Shown one piece after another: positions 15,467 to 19,288 of a DNA stretch of 19,288 nucleotides; within the stretch, counting starts at the first letter, position 1; each line of letters starts with the position of its first letter. Under the pieces are notes generated by a model. That model saw only the letters and a list, made by a program, of their open reading frames with translations. It had not been told where the DNA came from and made no database searches. Source of the DNA: a bacterium. GTDB lineage: Bacteria > B130-G9. Location: assembly GCA_035527515.1 (NCBI GenBank), contig DATLAJ010000025.1:1-19288 (forward strand), in the 5' to 3' direction. Both the position numbers and the translations under genes were made by a program.

Positions 15467-16768
15467 CTATTTGAAAAACGTTCCAAAAACCACACCAGAA
15501 ACTGTAGCCATTACGACCACAAGTAAGACGTAAACAACCGTTTTCTTCGTGCCCATAATGCTGCGGATGACCAGCATATTCGGTAAAGAGAGAGCAGGTC
15601 CCGCAAGAAGCAGCGCAAGCGCCGGGCCCTTGCCCATCCCTGCGCCTATCAGCCCCTGGACTATCGGGACCTCCGTCAACGTCGCAAAATACATGAAAGC
15701 CCCCGCGATTGATGCTAAGAGGTTGGCCACAAATGTGTTGCCGCCAACGGCAGAAGTCACCCACGCGGACGGGATCAGCCCCTCATGGTTCGGCCGGCCG
15801 AGCAGAGCGCCCGCAACCAGCACCCCAAAAAAGAGCAGAGGCAAGATCTGCTTGGCAAATCCCCAGGTGCTAGTGAACCACTCCTTTGGCTCGCCTTGGC
15901 TTGATGCTGTAATCACACACAGGCCAACGACACCGGCCGCGAACGCCAACATTGGAGCAGCAGGGAACAGAAGACCGAGCACTACCGCTGGCGCAGCAGC
16001 CGCGAGCGCCTTCCACCACTTCACGCCCAACCAGACGATCAAGATACCGCCAAACGCCGCAGCAAAAGCCCCAGTAATGAGCCACTTGACGGCATAGACT
16101 GCGTGCCAGAAGCCGGTTTCCTCCCCTGGCGCGCCCCAGTTGGCAAAGACTAATACGCCGATCATCGTCGCGAAATAGACGCCATTCTGCCAAAGCGGCC
16201 TCGTCACTTGAGGTTCCGGCATGGCCGCCCGGGCAGTCTGCCTCGCGTGCTCTTCCTTTCTGAAGATCAAGTGCATAAGGAGCCCAATTATCACGCTGAA
16301 TAGCACCGCCCCCACCGCGCGAGCGATACCGATCTCGATCCCAAGAACCCGGGCCGTCAGCGCAATGGCCAGAACGTTGATAGCCGGCCCTGAGTATAAG
16401 AATGCACAGGCCGGGCCCAGCCCGGCACCCATCCTGTATATCCCCGCAAACAATGGGAGAACGGTGCAGGAGCAGACCGCAAGCACCGACCCAGAAACCG
16501 AGGCGACGCCATACGCCAGAAACTTATTCGCCCGCGCGCCGAGATACTTCACGACCGAAGCTTGGCTTATGAAAACAGAGATGCCTCCTGCGATAAAGAA
16601 GGCGGGAATGAGGCACAATAGCACGTGGTCCCGCGCGTAGGACTTCAAAAGCAGCAGCGCCTCGAAGATCGCGTTGTCGAAACGCGGCTGCCCAACCGGG
16701 AGGTAGAAAAAGCCGAGGAACACGGCCGTGAATATAAGAAGGACTTTTATCTCTTTCCTAATGTCCAT
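15467..16768 (-). CDS. arsP: COG0701/DUF318 permease, ArsP-like
   Basis: This 433-residue membrane protein has about ten segments in two halves. The first half carries LAVCSCTVLPLFAGIYRMGAG (C99, C101) and LYSGPAINVLAI, the second carries ATLTEVPIVQGLI and LLLAGPALSLPNMLVI; these are marks of the COG0701 permease family. ArsP members of this family export trivalent organoarsenicals such as methylarsenite, which fits an ArsR gene directly upstream and ArsM in the next operon. Family membership alone does not prove this substrate. The frame is open to a GTG at 16834. I chose the ATG at 16768 because it starts at the typical short cytosolic end before the first membrane segment and has GGAA 7 bases upstream. 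The stop TAG is part of the ribosome site of the next gene. Confidence 0.88.
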   Translation of the reverse strand: MDIRKEIKVLLIFTAVFLGFFYLPVGQPRFDNAIFEALLLLKSYARDHVLLCLIPAFFIAGGISVFISQASVVKYLGARANKFLAYGVASVSGSVLAVCSCTVLPLFAGIYRMGAGLGPACAFLYSGPAINVLAIALTARVLGIEIGIARAVGAVLFSVIIGLLMHLIFRKEEHARQTARAAMPEPQVTRPLWQNGVYFATMIGVLVFANWGAPGEETGFWHAVYAVKWLITGAFAAAFGGILIVWLGVKWWKALAAAAPAVVLGLLFPAAPMLAFAAGVVGLCVITASSQGEPKEWFTSTWGFAKQILPLLFFGVLVAGALLGRPNHEGLIPSAWVTSAVGGNTFVANLLASIAGAFMYFATLTEVPIVQGLIGAGMGKGPALALLLAGPALSLPNMLVIRSIMGTKKTVVYVLLVVVMATVSGVVFGTFFK

Positions 16769-16847
16769 AGCATTTCCGTCTTCGGCGATCCTGTTTGGCG
16801 GGTTTTCCGCCCACAACCATCCTCGGCAAACCACACGAGCAGCGCCC

Positions 16848-17168
16848 TCACCGCAAAAGCGCCAGCTGCTCCTCAGCGTTCGACCTCATCACAGACTCCA
16901 CGCATTCAAAGAACTTGAGCACGCACGGGCACTTCAGCCGATAGAAGACCTGCTGGCCGACCTTCTCATCGTGGACGATGCCCACAGCCTTGAGAACGGA
17001 GAGGTGCTTCGACACGGTGGACATATCGGCGCCGATCATCTTCGTCAGCTCGCAGACGCACTTCTTCCCACCTTGTAGCTGATCCACGATAAAAAGCCGC
17101 GTCGGATGCGAAAGCGCCTTAATAATGCCCGCCCTTGCCTCGTATCTGGCCTTGGTCTTGGGACTCAT
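16848..17168 (-). CDS. arsR: ArsR-family repressor with CVC and C-terminal CPC thiols
   Basis: A 106-residue ArsR/SmtB winged-helix repressor. The sensing motif KKCVCELTKM (C37, C39) resembles the ELCVCDL site of arsenite-responsive ArsR, but the third cysteine of E. coli ArsR is missing. Recognition helix: DMSTVSKHLSVLKAVGIV. A second thiol group near the C-terminus (C80, C82 in KCPC, and C89) could complete or replace the site. The frame is open to 17183; ATG 17168 is preferred because GGGAGG lies 7-8 bases upstream. It is the first gene of the permease-thioredoxin-CcdA operon and probably controls it. It is only distantly similar to the ArsR at 13364-13810, so the two operons may respond to different arsenicals. 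Confidence 0.93.
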   Translation of the reverse strand: MSPKTKARYEARAGIIKALSHPTRLFIVDQLQGGKKCVCELTKMIGADMSTVSKHLSVLKAVGIVHDEKVGQQVFYRLKCPCVLKFFECVESVMRSNAEEQLALLR

Positions 17169-17196
17169 CGCTGCCTCCCTCATATCAGGATTCCGT

Positions 17197-17210
17197 TATT
17201 TGTCTATTTG
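17197..17210. promoter_or_regulatory. Direct repeat before arsR 1, possible operator
   Basis: TATTTG-TC-TATTTG lies 29 bases upstream of the arsR start, in an AT-rich stretch (17190-17220) that also holds a minus-strand TATATT (17213-17218). I see no convincing -35 box at the right distance. The position and composition suit an ArsR operator, but the repeat is direct rather than inverted, unlike typical sites of this family. Confidence 0.25.
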
Positions 17211-17324
17211 GCAATATACCCACATAACCAACCAACCGCGAGGATTGTTCCGGGCTCACCAATGAGGAGGATTAATACGGACTACGCCTCGCGGCCACCA
17301 CGCCGAGCGATTCCCAGCCGCGGC

Positions 17325-18632
17325 TTATCTCCAGAGAAACATCCGCTGGAGGAACTTAATGATGTAGGCCGGCCTGAAGTAGAACCGCACAAACGCCTCC
17401 TCCCTTAGCTTCTCGAGCGCCGCTTTCGAGACGTGCTTGTGGTGCATGACAGGTGTGTAGGAAGTGAACTTGGTGAAGTCCTTCTCGAAAACCTCATCCT
17501 TGACGCTGTCGTAGAACTCTGTGCCGGGATAGGGCGTCAACACGTTGAACGAGGCAACGTGCGTGTTGAGCTTGCGGGCGTATCTTGCCGTCTCCCTCAT
17601 GTCCTCAGCCGTGGAGTTGGGCAGCCCAAACAGATAGAACGCGGTAACCCGGATGCCGAGCTTGTCGCAGTGTTTGACGAGCGCAAGCTGCCTGTCCTTC
17701 CGAAGTGATTCGCGGCCAGTGCCAGCGAGCGTCTTGGGATTTACGACCTCGATACCAACGTTGACGGACCTGAGTCCCGCCTTGTAGAGCAGATCGAGCA
17801 GCTCCCTGTCCAGGTGGCCAAGATGCGTCTCGCAGCCCCACCGAACGTCGATATGCCGGCGCAATATCTCCTCCGCTATCTGGCGAGGCCTGTCTTTTGC
17901 CCACGTGAACAAGGGGTCCCTGAAGAGGAGGCCTCGCGTGCCGTATTCATTGACGTTGCGCTCGATCTCATCGACCGTGTTCTCGACCGACCTCGCTCGC
18001 CACTTGTAGGCCGCACGATAGGCGCAGTAGCTGCACTTGTATGGGCAGCCTCGGCTGGAAAGGATCGGCAGAAATGGCCTCGCCTTGATGTTTGGGTAAT
18101 ACGAGTATCGCTTCCGCGGGAAGATGGACCAGTCCGGAAACGGAAGTTCGTCAAGGTCATCGATCGGCCGCGATTCTATGACGCCAGAGAGCTCCCCGAG
18201 GTCAGCAATTCTGTAGCCGAAATCCTCTGGCTCACCCTTGACCACGAAGTCGGCGTGCTCAAGATACATGTCGGGCATCGCTCCTGAAAACGGGCCGACG
18301 AAGCCGACCTTAGCGTGCAGCTGCTTCCGCAACCTATCCGCCTGCGCAAGCTCGTGATAGACGTCAACTATCGACGAGTGAAGCAGGACGACGTCTGCCG
18401 AATCTGGAAGGTCCTCCTGATAGAATCCTACCTCGTGGCCTGACTGTCTGAAGATGGCCGCCAAGTAGCCAAATCGCGTAAGTGGCAGCTTGATCCCAGT
18501 CTTCTTCGCCCTCTGTAAAAACCTGGCCCTGAGCGAATTCCCGACTGAGAATGCTGTGCCATAGCCGCCCGCCCAGTCCTTGTAGATGAGGTTCCCCCCA
18601 TCGCTCGGAACGTCAACTAAGGCGATGTTCAT
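17325..18632 (-). CDS. B12-binding radical SAM protein
   Basis: A 435-residue protein with an N-terminal cobalamin-binding-like Rossmann region (residues 1-155; GYLAAIFRQSGHEVGFYQ and VVLLHSS) and a radical SAM domain. The [4Fe-4S] motif is RGCPYKCSYC (C196, C200, C203). Later conserved parts are LFRDPLFT, GIEVVNP and FYLFGLPNSTAEDM. It belongs to the BchE-like group, whose members do methylations, cyclisations and other radical chemistry; the substrate cannot be told. The frame is open to 18878, but residues before MNIALVDVP lack family character. ATG 18632 has GGGGAG about 10 bases upstream, although the ATG at 18650 is possible. It stands alone, more than 150 bases from the ars operon. It does not look like ArsS, so a link to arsenic is unproven. 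Confidence 0.88.
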   Translation of the reverse strand: MNIALVDVPSDGGNLIYKDWAGGYGTAFSVGNSLRARFLQRAKKTGIKLPLTRFGYLAAIFRQSGHEVGFYQEDLPDSADVVLLHSSIVDVYHELAQADRLRKQLHAKVGFVGPFSGAMPDMYLEHADFVVKGEPEDFGYRIADLGELSGVIESRPIDDLDELPFPDWSIFPRKRYSYYPNIKARPFLPILSSRGCPYKCSYCAYRAAYKWRARSVENTVDEIERNVNEYGTRGLLFRDPLFTWAKDRPRQIAEEILRRHIDVRWGCETHLGHLDRELLDLLYKAGLRSVNVGIEVVNPKTLAGTGRESLRKDRQLALVKHCDKLGIRVTAFYLFGLPNSTAEDMRETARYARKLNTHVASFNVLTPYPGTEFYDSVKDEVFEKDFTKFTSYTPVMHHKHVSKAALEKLREEAFVRFYFRPAYIIKFLQRMFLWR

Positions 18633-18990
18633 ACAGCAGAGTCTCCCCATTTGTAGGGTGCCGACCGTCATAAACACAGAATTGAACCAAAAGCATAACG
18701 CATATTGCCTCGGCCACAAAGCCTTCGCTTGATCTCGCCAGGTGCCGCCTTTCCTGCACATCCTGTTCTTAGCGTTAGCGTTGTGAGACGCTGTCTGCAG
18801 AAGGAGAGAGAAGTCGCCGGAACGTCCAACATGACTGGCTGAACTCAAGCCAGGTGGTCGAGGAGTTTTCGTAATCACTCGATTTGGGCGCTTTGATGCT
18901 CGCAGTCAGGGCTTGGATTAGGGGTCATGCGCTACAAAACCTCAGCAATCTGAGAATCGGCGTTGATGGAATTCGACGGCATTGCCTGAA
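18633..18990. other. Non-coding stretch upstream of the radical SAM gene
   Basis: About 360 bases with no convincing gene. It should hold the promoter of the radical SAM gene, but I see no clear pair of boxes. A 6-bp hairpin (CTGGCT, 7-base loop, AGCCAG) lies near 18835-18855. Open frames across it look like chance. Confidence 0.5.
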
Positions 18991-19288
18991 TGCCCCGAAG
19001 GGGCATAATTTGAGTAGCCGCAGGTGCAACCTGCGGATCGAAATGCGCGACAACCGAGAAATCCCCTCGCCATCCGCCAATCGCAAAGCGATTGGCGGAT
19101 GGCGAGGGGAGCTAGGAGCAGTGTCGTCGGCTAGATACCCCGCGTTTCACACGGGGCTACTCACGTGGCCCCCTTTCAGGGGACTCAAGCAATAGCCACC
19201 AGAACTCAATCCCACCTTTCCCATACCCTGAAGCCCCCCATATAGCCACATACCCGGTCAACCAGCACAGGGAAATACGAAAACTCCT
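18991..19288. repeat. Composite hairpin repeat, right copy
   Basis: The same chain of modules as at the left end, in the same orientation: TGCCCC gaa GGGGCA at 18991-19005; CCGCAGGT gca ACCTGCGG at 19018-19036, preceded by GTAG as in the left copy; a perfect 22-bp stem with 3-nt loop at 19063-19109; an 8-bp stem with one mismatch at 19138-19156; then CTCACGT and a CCCC/GGGG stem at about 19170-19182. The gap between the second and third stems is 26 bases here and 27 in the left copy, and both copies end in GAAAACTCCT or close to it. Stem changes are matched on both arms (for example GTAGG/CCTAC versus GCAGG/CCTGC), which points to a structured element. No transposase is in the window. Confidence 0.8.
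19063..19109. repeat. Perfect 22-bp inverted repeat with 3-nt loop
   Basis: Left arm 19063-19084, loop AAA, right arm 19088-19109, fully paired. It occupies the same slot as the hairpin at 66-112 with identical geometry but a different arm sequence. Confidence 0.85.

Noticed and set aside
17325-18632. Radical SAM gene considered as arsenosugar synthase ArsS because of the neighbouring ars genes.
   Set aside because: The protein has a B12-binding-like N-terminus and BchE-type layout, and lies outside the ars operons with its own start; ArsS features are not evident.
18884-19195. Plus-strand open frame of 103 codons across the right composite repeat.
   Set aside because: It runs through the perfect hairpins and its product has no family features; the repeat structure explains the sequence better.

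Overview
The window looks like a moderately GC-rich chromosome segment from an uncultured anaerobic bacterium. That guess rests on an oxygen-sensitive 2-hydroxyacyl-CoA dehydratase-type activase, a B12-dependent-type radical SAM protein, several TTG starts, and intergenic repeats of a kind seen in metagenomic genomes. I cannot place it in a phylum from the sequence alone. Every convincing gene lies on the minus strand, so transcription runs from high to low coordinates.

Layout, in the direction of transcription. Positions 18633-19288 are non-coding and hold a composite hairpin repeat. A radical SAM/B12-binding protein follows (17325-18632). Next comes a first arsenic/redox operon (13920-17168): an ArsR regulator, an ArsP-like COG0701 permease, a small CPKC thioredoxin, a membrane-anchored CIPC thioredoxin and a CcdA-type membrane electron carrier. 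A second operon (about 9293-13810) starts at a recognisable promoter that may give a leaderless mRNA: a second ArsR, arsenite methyltransferase ArsM, an anchored thioredoxin-like protein with cysteine clusters at both ends, a second CcdA-type protein, Acr3 arsenite efflux and an ArsF-like anchored CxxC protein. Beyond it (8154-9228) is a block that looks like a decaying second copy of the same parts: the frameshifted C-terminal end of a COG0701 permease, a thioredoxin whose CxxC has become CxxS, and an ArsF-like protein that lost its first cysteine. A cation diffusion facilitator (6976-7914) follows. A separate two-gene unit holds a 1408-residue tandem activase/dehydratase-like fusion (2583-6809) and a GT-C-like polytopic membrane protein (367-2577). 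Positions 1-366 carry a second copy of the composite repeat.

How the genes may work together: ArsR proteins sense trivalent arsenic and release both operons. ArsM methylates arsenite using reduced thiols. Acr3 exports arsenite, and the ArsP-like permease could export trivalent methylarsenicals. Each operon also carries its own CcdA-type carrier with a membrane-anchored thioredoxin-like partner, which suggests that reducing power is sent outside the membrane as part of the resistance mechanism. The most notable items are this doubled permease-plus-thiol-relay arrangement, the partly decayed third set of parts, the double-ended cysteine protein at 11862-12503, and the two flanking repeats, whose central 22-bp perfect hairpins share geometry but hardly any sequence.
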